A stretch of DNA of 64,000 nucleotides from Dyadobacter endophyticus (GCF_014641595.1 NZ_BMIA01000005.1:124001-188000), one strand, 5' to 3'. Numbered from the stretch's first letter, positions 17,022 to 29,916 are shown. The notes: generated by a model from the letters alone, not told the origin. Numbers and translations are program-made.

Positions 17022-20000
17022 ATGCGCCTTTTCTACCTTACAATACTCACATTCCTTGCGTTTTCCAGTGCCATCGCTCAGCAAAAACCGGTGCGTTGCG
17101 GGACAAGTGACGATGCAATACCGCAGGATGTGCTCCGCAATATGGCAAGGTTACCTGCCATCATGCGACAGCAAAAAGCCAGGGTAGGCGCCGGGGAAAT
17201 GAATATCTGCCGCATTCATATTGAAGTGGATTACAAGACTTTTGTCAAGTTCGAGCAGGACACTAATGTCATTTTTAGGAAAGTATTGGAAGACATTGAA
17301 AAGGTCTCGGAAGTGTACGAGAAGGAAATCAATACCAGAATGCTCGTGACGAATATCCGGATATTCAAAAATCCCGACACTGATCCGTTTGCAGCCAGCG
17401 AGAATATCTTTTCCCTGCTCGACATTCTGACCAACCTTCCTCCCGCAGCGCCGAACTTCGACAAGCGCGCCTATTTCTACACCAAACCGGTTACCGGCAA
17501 TGCGTCGGGGGTAGCTTATATAGGAGGTGTTACGAGTGTTTCAATGCTGGGGATGCCGCAATTGATGATGCATGAATTCGGGCACAATTTCGCGTCGCCC
17601 CATACGCATAGCTGTTACTGGCCGGGAGGTCCTATCGACTTCTGTTCAAGTCCGGAGGGTGGTTGTTACGACAAGGCGATTGAAGTGCTTACCGACAGGT
17701 CCGGCACCCTGATGAGCTACTGCATTTGGGAACCCACGTTCCACCCCCTTTCCCAGGCGATCATGCGGAATCATGCAGATAATGCGTTTTCAAAAATCAC
17801 TTCCGCTCCGGAAGCACCGAAATTGAGTGCAAATAAGGTGGTTTCGAGAGGCGATTTTCTGATCTGGCCAGTGATCACCAATGCGTTGTCGTACGAAGTC
17901 AGTTATGCCGACAATCCCGACTTCACCGGCAGTAAAACCGTTTCCGTTCCGTTCAACGGTTTTCATGTGAAAGACTTTGCCCAGGGCGCTACCATTTATC
18001 TTAAAATTAAATCCCTGAATACACTGGGAAGTTCTGCATGGTCGGAGCCTGTTCAAATGACAATAGGTGCGGGACAGCTTCCTCCTCCGGACGTTGCTGC
18101 ACCGGAAGCATCCCCGATCGCCCAACAGGGCAGACCTTTTCTGTTACCCTATTCAGAAGTTTCCGGCGCTACGGGTTACGAAATCCAAACGGCCGGTATC
18201 AACGATGTTTCATTCGATTACCCATACTTTTCCGCTACTTCAAGCTCCTCGGCCTTTTATTATACGCCCGATTATCCGATGACTGTCAGATGGCGCGTCC
18301 GGGCATTCAACGATCAGGACAAAGGCAAGTGGTCCGATGCCGGCTTCTTCTCCGTCAATCCTACTCCCGGATATCAACTGTATGTCCCGGTTTCTGAAAA
18401 CATGCCTACCTCTTTTCCTTTCTGCTACTTTCCGATGATTCCGTATTCAAAACTGAATATCACAATCGCCGATAATCAATCATTTACCCATCCGATTGTC
18501 AAGAAGGAGTATTCGAATTTTGGAACGGTAAGCGATGTTGTGTCAAATCTGCCCGCGAACAGTCAGCTATATTTCAGACTTGAAGAATGGAACCTGAGTA
18601 GTCCGAATTTCCCGCTTAAAAAAATCATAGACTATACGTTCCCTTTTAAAACCGGCAGCCAGTCTTTACCGGGCAATCTTACATTTTTATCAAGCCTCGA
18701 CCCAGGTGTTTTCGATCAATCCTATCCGAGAATTGCCGCCACAGCCGAAAACTTATGGCTGACATCCCAAAGCAATGGTTATATCAGGTTAAACAATGAA
18801 GATCTTTCCTATAAAGTCTTCAACCGGAAAAACACCGACGGCCTGATCGGCTTTACATCTGCGGCCGTTACAATGCAGACAGATGACAGCCTCAAACTGC
18901 ATATCATAGGCCAGGAAAGTAATTCCAACTTTCGCAGGGTTGAACTCGTCGACGACACGCCCGATAGCAATGCATCGGTAAACCGGTTCTATTCCTCCGA
19001 TTATTTCCTGGATTTCAGTCCATCACACAAGATTTACTGGAATAGTAACACCATTTACAAGGAAGAAAATCGTACGCTTGTTCCATTCAAAACAGTAGAT
19101 TATGGCTGGAATTTCCGCAAAGTTGTGATTACGGCCGGTAAGATGTGGATATTGGTTTACAGCAATACCGGCCTCGGAGAGATCATATTGGCGGATCCCT
19201 CATCCGGTGCTGAGACAGCGCGGATCAATTCCTTCACCCACCCCGAATTGTTGGCAAATATGGAACAATTTGTACTCGGAAAGGACGGAAAGCTGATGAT
19301 CATGCAGTACGATCCGAGTTTCAATGGCTATCGGCTTGCATTTTGGGATAAGCAAAAATGGTCGATTCTAAGACCATGGGATGTCCCATTTTCAGGCGGT
19401 ACCATCCAGGCCATCGCGAGCGATCGTGCCGGGAATTTCTATGTGCTGTCGGACGGGGAACAAACTCGCGTGTTTAAATACGATGGTTCTGTTTGGAAAA
19501 AAGTGGGGTCGGATATTCCCTTTCGCAATATTGCCACCAACATTGTTCCCGGCGAAAATGATCATATCTGGCTTACAGGCCAGTATGGCGTGGCACGGCT
19601 GACCGCGACACAGCTCGACCTGGTTGAGACCGATAAAGCAGAGTATTGTGTGAATGACAGCGTTACGGTGACAATGAATGTCGGAGGGAAAGTAAATGCC
19701 ACCAAGCCATTTACCGTTGTGTTGAAAAAAGCGAACGGGGACACTGAATCGGTGCCTAACGTCTTTGCCAGCAGCAACAAAATAAGCTTCATTATTCCTG
19801 ATGGAGTCACAGGGCCGGAGGTCGAAATACACGTAAAAAGCGCAGAGCCGGAGGTCAATTCGAGCAATGCATTGCGCGTGGTAATTCACGGTTTGCCGCT
19901 TTTTACGATGTCCGTGACCCAGTCGGTCCTGAGACCGTTGGTAGATACCGCCACGGTTAACATCCAATTGACCGGAGAAAAACCGTGGGCGTTCACAATC

Positions 20001-20423
20001 TGGAACGGCGACTCAGTTTCTACGGAATTATCCAATTATTCCCGGCCGTATGTTCTGCATAATTATCTTGGCGAAAACCTGACCATCAGCGGTTTGAGAG
20101 ACAAGCATTGTTACAGCCGGAATGTGGGCAATAGTATTCAGATTCAGGCTAATCTGATTACAGGAGTCGCCGAACCATCGTGGCCTGGGGTGAAAGTTTA
20201 TCCGAATCCAAGTGCGGGTAAGATCTTACTCGAATTTGAAAACCAAAATAACAAGCCATTCGAATACCACATTGCGGACTCGAAAGGTGTTATCGTGGAT
20301 TCCATGCAAATTAGTGGGAAGCTTACCGAATGGGATATCAGTAGGCTGAGCGCGGGAACGTATATTTTGTGGACCGTTCAAAATGGCAGTAAACGGTCCT
20401 GGAAAATCATCAAAAATAAATGA
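17022..20423 (+). CDS. Secreted metzincin metalloprotease with Fn3 repeats and T9SS sorting domain
   Basis: 1133 residues with a signal peptide (MRLFYLTILTFLAFSSAIAQ). The zinc site is HEFGHNFASPH (His184, His188, His194; Glu185 catalytic), followed by a Met-turn in GTLMSYC about 45 residues later, which places it in the metzincin clan close to reprolysin-type M12 peptidases. After the protease come two fibronectin-type-III-like segments (about 265-445), a region of propeller-like strands (about 545-865), an Ig-like part and a type A sorting domain beginning at VKVYPNPSAGKILLEF. It is exported by the type IX system and probably degrades extracellular protein. The gene ends directly at the stop of the opposing DUF3467 gene. 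Confidence 0.93.
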   Translation: MRLFYLTILTFLAFSSAIAQQKPVRCGTSDDAIPQDVLRNMARLPAIMRQQKARVGAGEMNICRIHIEVDYKTFVKFEQDTNVIFRKVLEDIEKVSEVYEKEINTRMLVTNIRIFKNPDTDPFAASENIFSLLDILTNLPPAAPNFDKRAYFYTKPVTGNASGVAYIGGVTSVSMLGMPQLMMHEFGHNFASPHTHSCYWPGGPIDFCSSPEGGCYDKAIEVLTDRSGTLMSYCIWEPTFHPLSQAIMRNHADNAFSKITSAPEAPKLSANKVVSRGDFLIWPVITNALSYEVSYADNPDFTGSKTVSVPFNGFHVKDFAQGATIYLKIKSLNTLGSSAWSEPVQMTIGAGQLPPPDVAAPEASPIAQQGRPFLLPYSEVSGATGYEIQTAGINDVSFDYPYFSATSSSSAFYYTPDYPMTVRWRVRAFNDQDKGKWSDAGFFSVNPTPGYQLYVPVSENMPTSFPFCYFPMIPYSKLNITIADNQSFTHPIVKKEYSNFGTVSDVVSNLPANSQLYFRLEEWNLSSPNFPLKKIIDYTFPFKTGSQSLPGNLTFLSSLDPGVFDQSYPRIAATAENLWLTSQSNGYIRLNNEDLSYKVFNRKNTDGLIGFTSAAVTMQTDDSLKLHIIGQESNSNFRRVELVDDTPDSNASVNRFYSSDYFLDFSPSHKIYWNSNTIYKEENRTLVPFKTVDYGWNFRKVVITAGKMWILVYSNTGLGEIILADPSSGAETARINSFTHPELLANMEQFVLGKDGKLMIMQYDPSFNGYRLAFWDKQKWSILRPWDVPFSGGTIQAIASDRAGNFYVLSDGEQTRVFKYDGSVWKKVGSDIPFRNIATNIVPGENDHIWLTGQYGVARLTATQLDLVETDKAEYCVNDSVTVTMNVGGKVNATKPFTVVLKKANGDTESVPNVFASSNKISFIIPDGVTGPEVEIHVKSAEPEVNSSNALRVVIHGLPLFTMSVTQSVLRPLVDTATVNIQLTGEKPWAFTIWNGDSVSTELSNYSRPYVLHNYLGENLTISGLRDKHCYSRNVGNSIQIQANLITGVAEPSWPGVKVYPNPSAGKILLEFENQNNKPFEYHIADSKGVIVDSMQISGKLTEWDISRLSAGTYILWTVQNGSKRSWKIIKNK

Positions 20424-20753
20424 TCAAGCCTCGCCGCCGGGACCGCCAAAACTGATCGGGAAGTTGAATGTAGGCTCGCTATCCTGTGAATTTTGAATAG
20501 GGCCGTATTGGTCCTCGTATTTCTGGATGTTATCACGCAATGCGGCTACGAGGCGTTTGGCATGCTCCGGGGTTACGATAATCCGGGCTTTCACCTTCGC
20601 GCGCGGCACGCCGGGCATGAGGCGGATGAAGTCAAGAATGAATTCGCTGTTGGAATGGGCGATCATCGCCAGGTTGGAATAAACACCTTCTGCCATTTCT
20701 TCCGACAGTTCCACATTGATCTGTTGTTCGTTTTCCTTGTTTTCTTCTTTCAT
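20424..20753 (-). CDS. DUF3467-family protein
   Basis: 109 residues. The central part (MAEGVYSNLAMIAHSNSEFI, then DFIRLMPGVPRAKVKARIIV and TPEHAKRLVAALRDNI) is characteristic of DUF3467, a small domain of unknown function widespread in Bacteroidota and in some other phyla. It has no signal or membrane segment. It lies downstream of rpoC after a hairpin, and its stop codon touches the stop codon of the opposing protease gene with no spacer. Confidence 0.85.
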   Translation of the reverse strand: MKEENKENEQQINVELSEEMAEGVYSNLAMIAHSNSEFILDFIRLMPGVPRAKVKARIIVTPEHAKRLVAALRDNIQKYEDQYGPIQNSQDSEPTFNFPISFGGPGGEA

Positions 20754-20831
20754 TGCTGGTTTTAAATAGCTGCGCTATCGAAATTAATGGGGAAATTACT
20801 AAAAATACCGCGCTTGGAAAAGCCCGGCTTG

Positions 20832-20878
20832 GAAAGCAAAGAGCCGGTCCTGCATTTGCAGGCCGGCTCTTTGCTTTC
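20832..20878 (-). terminator. Terminator-like hairpin after rpoC
   Basis: Outer 16-bp perfect stem (20832-20847 with 20863-20878), one bulged T at 20848, then an inner 6-bp stem (20849-20854 with 20857-20862). It lies 16 bp after the rpoC stop codon on the minus strand. The sequence after the stem is only moderately T-rich, so some read-through into the DUF3467 gene is possible. Confidence 0.7.
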
Positions 20879-20893
20879 TCATATTCAGTCGGA

Positions 20894-23800
20894 TTACGCC
20901 AACTCTTTTTTCTTGCGGGATTGTCTCTCGCGAGAATCTGACAGCGCATCGTATTCTTCTTTCGATCCTACGATCAGGTTTTCGTATTGACGCATACCTG
21001 TACCAGCAGGGATCAGGTGACCAACGATCACATTCTCCTTCAAACCTTTCAGTTCGTCGCGTTTTCCACGAACAGCCGCTTCGCTCAGTACTTTGGTTGT
21101 TTCCTGGAATGAAGCCGCGGAAACAAAGCTTTCAGTACCCAAAGAAGCTTGTGTGATACCCATCAAGGTAGGTCTCGCAACTGCTGCTTGCGCATCACGG
21201 GCAGTAACCAGTTTAAGGTCACGACGTTTCAGGCTTGAATTCTCATCGCGCAAACGACGAACCGAAACGATCATACCTGGCTTCAGTGTCTCGGAGCTAC
21301 CAGAGTCTTCAACTACTTTCATATCCAGGATCTTGTCGTTCTCCTCGCGGAATACCACGCGGTCGACAGCCTGCATTTCGAGGAAGTTGGTGTCACCAGC
21401 GTCCAGGATATCCACTTTCTGCATCATCTGGCGTACGATACACTCGATGTGTTTATCGTTGATCTTCACACCTTGCAGACGGTATACTTCCTGAATCTCA
21501 TTCACCAGGTACTCCTGAACCGCGGTTGGTCCTTTGATAGAAAGGATATCCGCAGGCGTGATAGCACCATCGGAAAGCGGGTCACCGGCTCTTACGAAGT
21601 CACCATCCTGAACGAGGATGTGTTTCGAAAGAGGTACCATGTAACGGCGTTGTGTTCCGTCTTTCGATTCGATATGGATTTCACGGTTACCGCGTTTTAC
21701 GCCACCATAAGATACTACACCGTCGATTTCAGAAACCGTTGCTGGGTTCGATGGGTTACGTGCTTCGAACAATTCGGTCACACGTGGCAGACCTCCCGTG
21801 ATATCGCGTGTTTTACCAACAACACGTGGGATTTTCGCCAGCGGCTGACCAGCCTTGATAGCTGCACCTGCCTTCACAACCAAACGTGCACCCACAGGAA
21901 GGTTATAACCTTTTTCAGTCTGATCTTTCAACAAGGTAGACTTACCTTTCACCACGATAGCCGGGTTTTTGGTTTTGTCACGCGTTTCAATGATCACCGA
22001 CTCCTGGAAGCCTGTTTGTTCGTCAAATTCTTCACGGAATGTGATACCTTCCTCGATAGCGTCGAAGGAAACAGTTCCGGTGAATTCAGAAAGGATTACC
22101 GCGTGATAAGGGTCCCAGGTACAAAGTTCCTGTCCTTTAAACACGGTGTCGCCTTCTTTCACTTGCAAATGTGCACCGTAAGGTACGTTGTTCGAGATCA
22201 GGAGTTGTTTCGTTTCAGGGTGAACAACTTTCACTTCACCTGAACGGCCCATTACTACTGTTACTTCGTCGCCTTCTGAGTTAACAGATTGTACTAAACG
22301 AAGGTCTTCGAACTGGATCAAACCGTCGAATTTCGCTTTGATGTTGGCTTCAACAGAGATGTTGGAAGCCGTACCACCCACGTGGAATGTACGGAGTGTC
22401 AGCTGTGTACCTGGCTCACCGATTGACTGGGAAGCGATTACACCAACTGCCTCACCGATGTTCACCATCTGGGCAGACGCCAAGCTGCGTCCGTAGCATT
22501 TTGCACAAACACCATCGCGGGTTTCGCAAGTCAGTACCGAACGGATTTCAACAGTTTCAATAGCCGTCTCGTCAATGTAAGCAGCAATTTCTTCTGTGAT
22601 TTCCTGTCCTGATGTAAGGATCAATTCGTTGGTCAACGGATCGAATACATCGTGTACACTTACACGACCAAGGATACGCTCTGACAATGGCTCTACGATA
22701 TCCTCATTATCTTTCAATGCAGAGATCGCGATACCGCGGAGCGATCCGCAGTCTTCTTCCACTACTACCACGTCCTGTGCAACGTCGTGCAAACGACGGG
22801 TCAGGTAACCCGCATCCGCAGTTTTCAACGCTGTATCGGCCAAACCTTTACGCGCACCGTGGGTAGAGATAAAGTATTCCAAAACGTCCAAACCTTCCTT
22901 AAAGTTAGAAAGGATCGGGTTTTCGATGATTTCACCCGCACCACCAGCGATGTTTTTCTGAGGCTTGGCCATAAGACCCCTCATACCACCCAACTGACGG
23001 ATCTGCTCGCGGGAACCGCGGGCTCCGGAGTGCATCATCATATAGATTGAGTTGAATCCGCCTTTGTCTGATTCCAGCTGCTTCATCAACGTTTCTGTAA
23101 TGCGTGAGTTAACGCGCGTCCAGATATCGATCACCTGGTTGTAACGTTCGTTCTCGGTGATCAAACCCATCAGGTAGTTGTTCCAGACGTTTTCAACGTC
23201 GGCTTTCGCCTGCTCGATGAGTTTTTCTTTTTCACTTGGAACCATTACATCGTCCAATCCCATTGACAAACCACCTTTGAAGGCCATTTGGAAACCAAGC
23301 TCTTTGATTTCGTCAAGGAATTGTGCGGTACGGGCCACACCAGCCTGTTTGAATACCAAACCGATGATCTGCTGAAGTTTCTTTTTAGTCAACAGTTCGT
23401 TGATATAACCCACTTCCTCAGGAACGGCCTGGTTGAACAGGATACGTCCTGCTACGGTATCAACCAGTTTGGTTTCAAATGTATTGTCGTCGTTGCGTAC
23501 GCGCAGACGGCATTTGATATTCGCATGTTTTGAAAGCTTGCCTTCATTGATCGCGATGATAACTTCATCAGGACCGTAGAAGATTTTGCCTTCTCCGATG
23601 ATCGGGTATTGTTCTGTGCTTACACGTCCTTTGGTCACATAATACAGACCCAAAACCATGTCCTGAGATGGTACCGTGATTGGTGCACCGTTGGCAGGGT
23701 TCAGGATGTTGTGCGAAGAAAGCATGAGCATAGACGCTTCCAATACGGCTTCCTGACCCAGCGGTACGTGTACCGCCATCTGGTCACCGTCAAAGTCAGC

Positions 23801-25216
23801 GTTGAATGCCGTACAAACCAATGGGTGAAGCTGGATCGCTTTTCCTTCGATCAGTTTAGGCTGGAATGCCTGGATACCCAAACGGTGAAGTGTCGGAGCA
23901 CGGTTAAGCAATACCGGGTGACCTTTCAGTACGTTTTCGAGAATATCCCAGATCACAGGATCCTTGCGGTCTACGATCTTCTTCGCTGATTTTACAGTTT
24001 TAACGATTCCGCGCTCGATCAGCTTACGGATAATGAACGGCTTGAAAAGTTCAGCCGCCATATCTTTTGGCAAACCGCATTCGTGCAGTTTCAATTCAGG
24101 ACCTACCACGATAACCGAACGACCAGAGTAGTCGACACGCTTACCCAGCAAGTTTTGACGGAAACGGCCTTGCTTACCTTTCAGCATGTCTGAAAGTGAT
24201 TTCAAAGCACGGTTACCTTCTGAACGTACCGCATTCACTTTACGGCTGTTATCGAAAAGCGAGTCAACCGCTTCCTGCAACATCCGTTTTTCGTTACGCA
24301 AGATCACCTCAGGTGCCTTGATCTCGATAAGGCGTTTCAGACGGTTGTTACGGATAATTACACGACGGTAAAGGTCGTTCAAATCCGAAGTCGCGAAACG
24401 GCCACCATCCAGGGGCACAAGCGGACGCAATTCTGGTGGAATAACCGGTACCATTTTGATCACCATCCATTCAGGGCGGTTTTCGATACGGGTATTCGCA
24501 TCACGGAATGCTTCTACTACTTTCAGGCGCTTCAAAGCTTCCGCTTTACGTTGCTGTGAAGTGTCGGTAGCAGCCTGGTGACGGAGCTCGTAAGAAAGTT
24601 CGTCAAGCTTAATGCGGCTCAACAGCATTTCCAGTGCATCGGCACCCATTCTCGCGATGAATTTGTTGGGATCCGTGTCAGGAAGCAACTGATTCTCGCG
24701 TGGAAGTTTGTCGATGATGTCGAGGTATTCATCTTCGGTCAGGAAGTCGAGGTAGCTTACGCCGTCCTCTTCCTTGATACCTGGCTGAACAACCGCGTAC
24801 CGTTCGTAATAAATGATCTGGTCGAGTTTCTTGGTAGAAAGTCCCAGCAGGTAACCGATTTTGTTCGGCAAGCTGCGGAAGTACCAGATATGTGCAACAG
24901 GAACCACCAGTTCAATGTGACCCATGCGCTCGCGGCGAACCTTTTTCTCGGTTACCTCTACACCGCAACGGTCGCAGATAATTCCTTTGTAACGAATGCG
25001 CTTGTATTTCCCGCAGTGGCATTCCCAGTCTTTTACAGGACCAAAAATGCGCTCGCAGAACAGACCGCCCATCTCCGGCTTGTAGGTCCGGTAGTTGATG
25101 GTCTCAGGCTGGGTTACTTCACCGAAGGAGCTTTCTAGGATAGACTCCGGTGACGCCAGACTGATCGTCATTCTGGAAAAGTCGCTATTTAATTTTTTAT
25201 TCTTTTTGAAAGACAT
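20894..25216 (-). CDS. rpoC: RNA polymerase beta' subunit
   Basis: 1440 residues, normal length for Bacteroidota. The N-terminal zinc site ([20 protein letters not shown]), the catalytic magnesium loop [12 protein letters not shown], the bridge/trigger region around [19 protein letters not shown] and the second zinc site ([14 protein letters not shown]) are all present. It is the catalytic core subunit with RpoB. It follows rpoB by 81 bp. Confidence 0.99.
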   Translation of the reverse strand: MSFKKNKKLNSDFSRMTISLASPESILESSFGEVTQPETINYRTYKPEMGGLFCERIFGPVKDWECHCGKYKRIRYKGIICDRCGVEVTEKKVRRERMGHIELVVPVAHIWYFRSLPNKIGYLLGLSTKKLDQIIYYERYAVVQPGIKEEDGVSYLDFLTEDEYLDIIDKLPRENQLLPDTDPNKFIARMGADALEMLLSRIKLDELSYELRHQAATDTSQQRKAEALKRLKVVEAFRDANTRIENRPEWMVIKMVPVIPPELRPLVPLDGGRFATSDLNDLYRRVIIRNNRLKRLIEIKAPEVILRNEKRMLQEAVDSLFDNSRKVNAVRSEGNRALKSLSDMLKGKQGRFRQNLLGKRVDYSGRSVIVVGPELKLHECGLPKDMAAELFKPFIIRKLIERGIVKTVKSAKKIVDRKDPVIWDILENVLKGHPVLLNRAPTLHRLGIQAFQPKLIEGKAIQLHPLVCTAFNADFDGDQMAVHVPLGQEAVLEASMLMLSSHNILNPANGAPITVPSQDMVLGLYYVTKGRVSTEQYPIIGEGKIFYGPDEVIIAINEGKLSKHANIKCRLRVRNDDNTFETKLVDTVAGRILFNQAVPEEVGYINELLTKKKLQQIIGLVFKQAGVARTAQFLDEIKELGFQMAFKGGLSMGLDDVMVPSEKEKLIEQAKADVENVWNNYLMGLITENERYNQVIDIWTRVNSRITETLMKQLESDKGGFNSIYMMMHSGARGSREQIRQLGGMRGLMAKPQKNIAGGAGEIIENPILSNFKEGLDVLEYFISTHGARKGLADTALKTADAGYLTRRLHDVAQDVVVVEEDCGSLRGIAISALKDNEDIVEPLSERILGRVSVHDVFDPLTNELILTSGQEITEEIAAYIDETAIETVEIRSVLTCETRDGVCAKCYGRSLASAQMVNIGEAVGVIASQSIGEPGTQLTLRTFHVGGTASNISVEANIKAKFDGLIQFEDLRLVQSVNSEGDEVTVVMGRSGEVKVVHPETKQLLISNNVPYGAHLQVKEGDTVFKGQELCTWDPYHAVILSEFTGTVSFDAIEEGITFREEFDEQTGFQESVIIETRDKTKNPAIVVKGKSTLLKDQTEKGYNLPVGARLVVKAGAAIKAGQPLAKIPRVVGKTRDITGGLPRVTELFEARNPSNPATVSEIDGVVSYGGVKRGNREIHIESKDGTQRRYMVPLSKHILVQDGDFVRAGDPLSDGAITPADILSIKGPTAVQEYLVNEIQEVYRLQGVKINDKHIECIVRQMMQKVDILDAGDTNFLEMQAVDRVVFREENDKILDMKVVEDSGSSETLKPGMIVSVRRLRDENSSLKRRDLKLVTARDAQAAVARPTLMGITQASLGTESFVSAASFQETTKVLSEAAVRGKRDELKGLKENVIVGHLIPAGTGMRQYENLIVGSKEEYDALSDSRERQSRKKKELA

Positions 25217-25297
25217 AATAAAGAGTCGTTTGTCTGTTAGTCGAAACTAATTTGTTTGCATTTCTATGGCGCGGTCACCCGCGCCAACGACTAGAAA

Positions 25298-28200
25298 TTA
25301 GTCCAGTGTAATCTCCAATGCTAGTCCGCGAAGTTCGTGGACAAGTACGTTGAATGACTCTGGGATATTTGGTTTCGGAAGGTTTTCACCTTTCACGATC
25401 GCTTCATACGCTTTGGCACGGCCAACCACATCATCGGATTTCACAGTAAGGATCTCCTGAAGAATGTGCGATGCACCGAACGCTTCAAGCGCCCACACTT
25501 CCATCTCACCGAAACGCTGTCCACCGAACTGCGCTTTACCACCCAATGGTTGCTGGGTAATGAGCGAGTATGGCCCGATAGAACGCGCGTGCATTTTGTC
25601 GTCAACCAAGTGGCCCAGTTTCATCATGTACATCAGACCGACAGTTACCGGCTGGTCAAACTGCTCACCAGTAAGACCATTGTACAGATAAGTACGTCCC
25701 CAATCCGGCAGACCTGCTTCTTTCAACTCAGCAGCAACTTCCGCTTCAGTAGCACCGTCAAAGATCGGTGTTGCGTAGCGGCGGCCGAGTTTCAGACCAG
25801 CCCATGCAAGGATGGTTTCGTAAATCTGACCGATGTTCATACGTGAAGGTACCCCAAGTGGGTTCAACACGATGTTTACCGGTGTTCCGTCTTCAAGGAA
25901 TGGCATATCTTCGTCACGAACGATACGGGCTACAACCCCTTTGTTACCGTGGCGACCCGCCATTTTATCCCCAACTTTCAGTTTACGTTTCTTGGCGATG
26001 TATACTTTCGCCAGTTTCACGATACCAGCAGGTAGTTCGTCGCCCACTTCCAATGCGAAACGATCGCGTTTGAAGCGGCCCATAACTTCGCTGCGCGCAT
26101 TCAGGTAGTTTTTCAACACCAATGAAACCTGAAGGTTTACGTTGCTGTCCTCGGTCCATGAGTCGGTCAGAACGTCTCCGATGAGGTTAACCTCCTCAGG
26201 AACTGCATACTGGCTTTCGTCACGGTACGGGTTGTTGGCAGGGAACAGGTTCTCGGAGATATTTCTCACGTTGAACTTCATTCCTTTGCTGATCAGCTCG
26301 TCGCCGAATTTATGTTTTACACCCGAGCTTGTTTTGCCTTCCGTCAATGTTACCAGCTTATCGATCACGCGACCGCGCAATGCAGTCAGATCGCGGCTGT
26401 ATTTTTTCATCAACAGACGAAGCTCGTCCTTATGTTTTGCACGCTCTTCTTTGGTTGGGCGGGAGAACAGTTTGGTATCGATTACCACACCTTTCATCGA
26501 TGGTGGTGCCTTTTTCGAAGCATCCTTCACATCGCCAGCCTTATCACCGAAGATTGCACGAAGCAGTTTTTCCTCAGGGGTAGGATCAGATTCTCCTTTT
26601 GGAGTGATCTTACCAATCAGGATATCACCTTCTTTTACTTCTGTTCCTACCTGGACAATACCGTTTTCGTCGAGGTTCTTCACAGTTTCCTCGCTTACGT
26701 TCGGGATCTCGGCAGTCAATTCTTCTTCTCCGCGTTTGGTATCACGTACTTCGAGCTCAAATTCTTCGATGTGGATCGAAGTAAAGATATCTTCGCGTAC
26801 TACTTTTTCAGAGATTACGATCGCATCCTCGAAGTTGTATCCCTGCCAAGGCATGAATGCAACCAGAAGGTTACGGCCCAATGCAAGCTCACCGCCTTCT
26901 GTACCATATCCCTGGCAAAGCGGCTCTCCCTTCTTCACTTTCTGGCCTTTAAGAACCATTGGTTGAAGGTTAAGGCAGGTATCCTGGTTGGTACGACGGA
27001 ATTTCACGAGGTCGTAAGAAACGCTGTCGTCGATAAAGCTAACAAGGCGGTCATCGTCTGTACGGTCGTATTTAACGACGATCTTCTTCGCATCCACGAA
27101 TTCGATTTCGCCGTCGCCTTCCGCTACTACCAATGCACGGGAGTCCATTGCCACGCGGCGTTCCAGACCAGTTCCTACGATAGGAGCCTGCGGACGCAAC
27201 AGAGGCACCCCCTGGCGCTGCATGTTAGATCCCATCAAGGCACGGTTCGCATCATCGTGTTCAAGGAACGGAATCAACGAAGCCGCTACCGATACGATCT
27301 GGTTCGCAGCAACGTCCATATACGATGCTTGCGAAGGATCCACCATCGGGAAGTCACCTTCGAAACGCGTTTTGATTTTCTCAACAGTGAAGTTTCCTTC
27401 TTTATCAACAGACGCATTCGCCTGCGCGATGTATTTGGAATCTTCTTCTTCCGCTGTCATGTAGATCAGCTCGTTGGTCAGCTTACCTGCACTGTCGATC
27501 ACACGGTAAGGTGTTTCGATGAAGCCCATACCGTTCACTTTTGCAAATACGCAAAGTGACGAGATCAGACCAATGTTCGGACCTTCCGGAGTTTCGATCG
27601 TACACAGACGACCATAGTGGGTGTAGTGAACGTCACGAACCTCGAAACCTGCTCTTTCACGGGAAAGACCACCTGGTCCAAGTGCCGACATACGACGCTT
27701 GTGGGTAATCTCAGCCAATGGGTTCGTTTGATCCATGAACTGAGAAAGCTGGTTGGTACCGAAGAACGAGTTGATTACAGATGACAATGTTCTTGCATTG
27801 ATCAAATCAACAGGTTTGAAATCTTCGTTGTCCCGTACGTTCATACGCTCCTTAATGGTACGCGCCATACGTGCAAGACCTACGCCGAACTGTGCATAAA
27901 GCTGCTCGCCCACCGTACGTACACGACGGTTTGACAAGTGATCGATATCATCGACTACCGCTTTCGCATTGATCAGACCGATCAGGTATTTCACGATGGA
28001 AACAATATCACCGGTTGTCAGAACGCGAACGTCGAGGCTGGTATCCGATCCCAGTTTCTTGTTGATCCGGTAACGGCCTACATCACCCAGGTCATAACGT
28101 TTATCCGAGAAGAACAAGCTCTGGATCACGTCTCGTGCAGTTTGCTCATCAGGAGCTTCTGCATTACGCAGTTGACGGTAAATTTGCTCAACAGCTTCCT

Positions 28201-29164
28201 TGTCGGAGTTTGAGCTATCTTTTTGAAGCGTATTATAAATGATATTATAATCCGCTACGTTCATGTCTTCTTTGTGCATGATGATCGACTTCTGCCCTGA
28301 TTCCAGGATTACATCGATATCATCCGCTGAAATGGAAGAGTCACGTTCCAGCAACACTTCGTTACGCTGGATAGAAACTACCTCGCCGGTATCCTCATCC
28401 ACGAAGTCCTCAGTCCATGTACGGAGAACCCTTGCCGCCAACCGGCGTCCTACTGCCTTTTTCAGGTTAGCAGGTGTTGCGCTGATTTCCTCCGAAAGGC
28501 CGAACAGGTCGAGGATATCTTTATCAGATCCGAAACCGATCGCTCTCAAAAGGGTTGTTACAGGGAACTTCTTCTTACGGTCGATGTACGCGTACATCAC
28601 GTTATTCACGTCCGTAGAGAATTCGATCCAGGAACCTTTGAATGGAATAATCCGCGCAGAATATAGTTTAGAACCGTTGGTGTGCTTGCTCATAGAGAAG
28701 AACACGCCCGGTGAACGGTGAAGCTGAGATACGATTACGCGCTCAGCACCATTGATTACGAACGAACCGCGTTCGGTCATGTAAGGAATGTTCCCGAGGA
28801 ACACTTCCTGCTCAATGGTTTCAAATTCTTCATGATCGGCGTCGTTACAGATCAGCCGCAGTTTCGCCTTTAAAGGTACTGCGTAAGTCAGACCGCGATC
28901 AATGGATTCGTCGACAGAATACTTCGGTGGTTCAAGGAGGTAATCGATGAACTCGAGAACGAAATTCTCACGAGAGTCGGCGATGGGGAAGTTTTCAGCG
29001 AAAACTTTGTACAATCCTTCTCCGGAACGGTCTTCAACCGATGTATCCAGACTAAAGAAATCACGGAACGATTGTACCTGGATTCCCAAAAGATCAGGAT
29101 AATCGATAATCTGATTAATCCGAGAGAAGTTCTTTCTTGGTGTTTTTGGATTAATTGTAGCCAA
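25298..29164 (-). CDS. rpoB: RNA polymerase beta subunit
   Basis: 1288 residues. It shows the beta-subunit N-terminal lobes, the rifampicin-pocket segment around [20 protein letters not shown], the [20 protein letters not shown] motif and the C-terminal [20 protein letters not shown] clamp motif. The wild-type-looking [12 protein letters not shown] stretch carries no obvious rifampicin-resistance change, though I compared it from memory only. It lies 278 bp downstream of rplL, with a small hairpin in that gap. Confidence 0.99.
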   Translation of the reverse strand: MATINPKTPRKNFSRINQIIDYPDLLGIQVQSFRDFFSLDTSVEDRSGEGLYKVFAENFPIADSRENFVLEFIDYLLEPPKYSVDESIDRGLTYAVPLKAKLRLICNDADHEEFETIEQEVFLGNIPYMTERGSFVINGAERVIVSQLHRSPGVFFSMSKHTNGSKLYSARIIPFKGSWIEFSTDVNNVMYAYIDRKKKFPVTTLLRAIGFGSDKDILDLFGLSEEISATPANLKKAVGRRLAARVLRTWTEDFVDEDTGEVVSIQRNEVLLERDSSISADDIDVILESGQKSIIMHKEDMNVADYNIIYNTLQKDSSNSDKEAVEQIYRQLRNAEAPDEQTARDVIQSLFFSDKRYDLGDVGRYRINKKLGSDTSLDVRVLTTGDIVSIVKYLIGLINAKAVVDDIDHLSNRRVRTVGEQLYAQFGVGLARMARTIKERMNVRDNEDFKPVDLINARTLSSVINSFFGTNQLSQFMDQTNPLAEITHKRRMSALGPGGLSRERAGFEVRDVHYTHYGRLCTIETPEGPNIGLISSLCVFAKVNGMGFIETPYRVIDSAGKLTNELIYMTAEEEDSKYIAQANASVDKEGNFTVEKIKTRFEGDFPMVDPSQASYMDVAANQIVSVAASLIPFLEHDDANRALMGSNMQRQGVPLLRPQAPIVGTGLERRVAMDSRALVVAEGDGEIEFVDAKKIVVKYDRTDDDRLVSFIDDSVSYDLVKFRRTNQDTCLNLQPMVLKGQKVKKGEPLCQGYGTEGGELALGRNLLVAFMPWQGYNFEDAIVISEKVVREDIFTSIHIEEFELEVRDTKRGEEELTAEIPNVSEETVKNLDENGIVQVGTEVKEGDILIGKITPKGESDPTPEEKLLRAIFGDKAGDVKDASKKAPPSMKGVVIDTKLFSRPTKEERAKHKDELRLLMKKYSRDLTALRGRVIDKLVTLTEGKTSSGVKHKFGDELISKGMKFNVRNISENLFPANNPYRDESQYAVPEEVNLIGDVLTDSWTEDSNVNLQVSLVLKNYLNARSEVMGRFKRDRFALEVGDELPAGIVKLAKVYIAKKRKLKVGDKMAGRHGNKGVVARIVRDEDMPFLEDGTPVNIVLNPLGVPSRMNIGQIYETILAWAGLKLGRRYATPIFDGATEAEVAAELKEAGLPDWGRTYLYNGLTGEQFDQPVTVGLMYMMKLGHLVDDKMHARSIGPYSLITQQPLGGKAQFGGQRFGEMEVWALEAFGASHILQEILTVKSDDVVGRAKAYEAIVKGENLPKPNIPESFNVLVHELRGLALEITLD

Positions 29165-29385
29165 GGCTATGTGTGATTTGGGTTAGCAGAAAAACTAATT
29201 AGTTTTAACCTAATCTAATGCCTCGTAGAAGAGTAAAGTTGACGCCCCTGTTCTCCTTTCCTACGAGTAAAGAAGTGTTTCGGGCAGTCAGCTTGGGGAG
29301 ATTATGGGGGGCGAACTCGTCACCACCTTAACCAGAACGATAAAAAAGTGCTTTTCGTTTGGTTTGTATACAAAACAGGAAAAGA

Positions 29386-29401
29386 CCTGACGGTTGTCAG
29401 G
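29386..29401 (-). terminator. Small hairpin in the rplL-rpoB gap
   Basis: 6-bp stem (29386-29391 with 29396-29401) with a 4-base loop, followed on the minus strand by a T-rich stretch. A partial terminator between rplL and rpoB is known in E. coli and lowers rpoBC expression relative to ribosomal protein genes; this may be the counterpart, but the stem is short. Confidence 0.35.
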
Positions 29402-29442
29402 CCTATTCCCGTAGAATTTATTTTCTAATGCTGTGGAGCAAA

Positions 29443-29826
29443 TTACTTCACTTCAACTTCTGCACCAGCTTCTTCAAGTTGCTTTTTCAAAGCGTCAGCT
29501 TCGTCTTTCGCAACACCTTCTTTTACAGGTTTTGGAGCGCCGTCAACGAGTTCTTTCGCTTCTTTCAGGCCAAGACCAGTAAGGTCTTTAACCAATTTCA
29601 CAACAGCAAGTTTACCTGCACCAGCTGATTTCAAAATCACATCGAAAGATGTTTTTTCTTCAACTGCAGGAGCATCGCTACCACCACCAGCAGGACCTGC
29701 CACTACTACTGCACCAGCTGCTGCTGGCTCAATGCCGTACTCGTCTTTAAGAATTGTAGCCAATTCGTTCACTTCTTTAACCGTAAGGTTAACAAGCTGT
29801 TCTGCGAAAGCTTTCAAATCTGCCAT
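29443..29826 (-). CDS. rplL: 50S ribosomal protein L7/L12
   Basis: 127 residues. The N-terminal dimerisation helices ([20 protein letters not shown]) are followed by an Ala/Gly-rich hinge and the C-terminal factor-binding domain ([40 protein letters not shown]). It forms the L12 stalk that recruits translation GTPases. It lies after rplJ with a 90-bp gap. Confidence 0.98.
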   Translation of the reverse strand: MADLKAFAEQLVNLTVKEVNELATILKDEYGIEPAAAGAVVVAGPAGGGSDAPAVEEKTSFDVILKSAGAGKLAVVKLVKDLTGLGLKEAKELVDGAPKPVKEGVAKDEADALKKQLEEAGAEVEVK

Positions 29827-29916
29827 TTTTATTTTGATTTTTTTGATTATACAATAAGATGATTTAAAAAAGCTCCATTTAATATTAACCCGGAGAGCTA
29901 GACCTGGCTATTCAAA

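Noticed and set aside
21449-22243. A 264-codon open frame on the plus strand
   Set aside because: Antisense to rpoC; composition is that of a shadow frame with many Cys, His and Phe and no motif.
26312-27559. A 415-codon open frame on the plus strand
   Set aside because: It lies wholly opposite rpoB, has no domain-like sequence, and long antisense open frames are expected opposite a long conserved gene.
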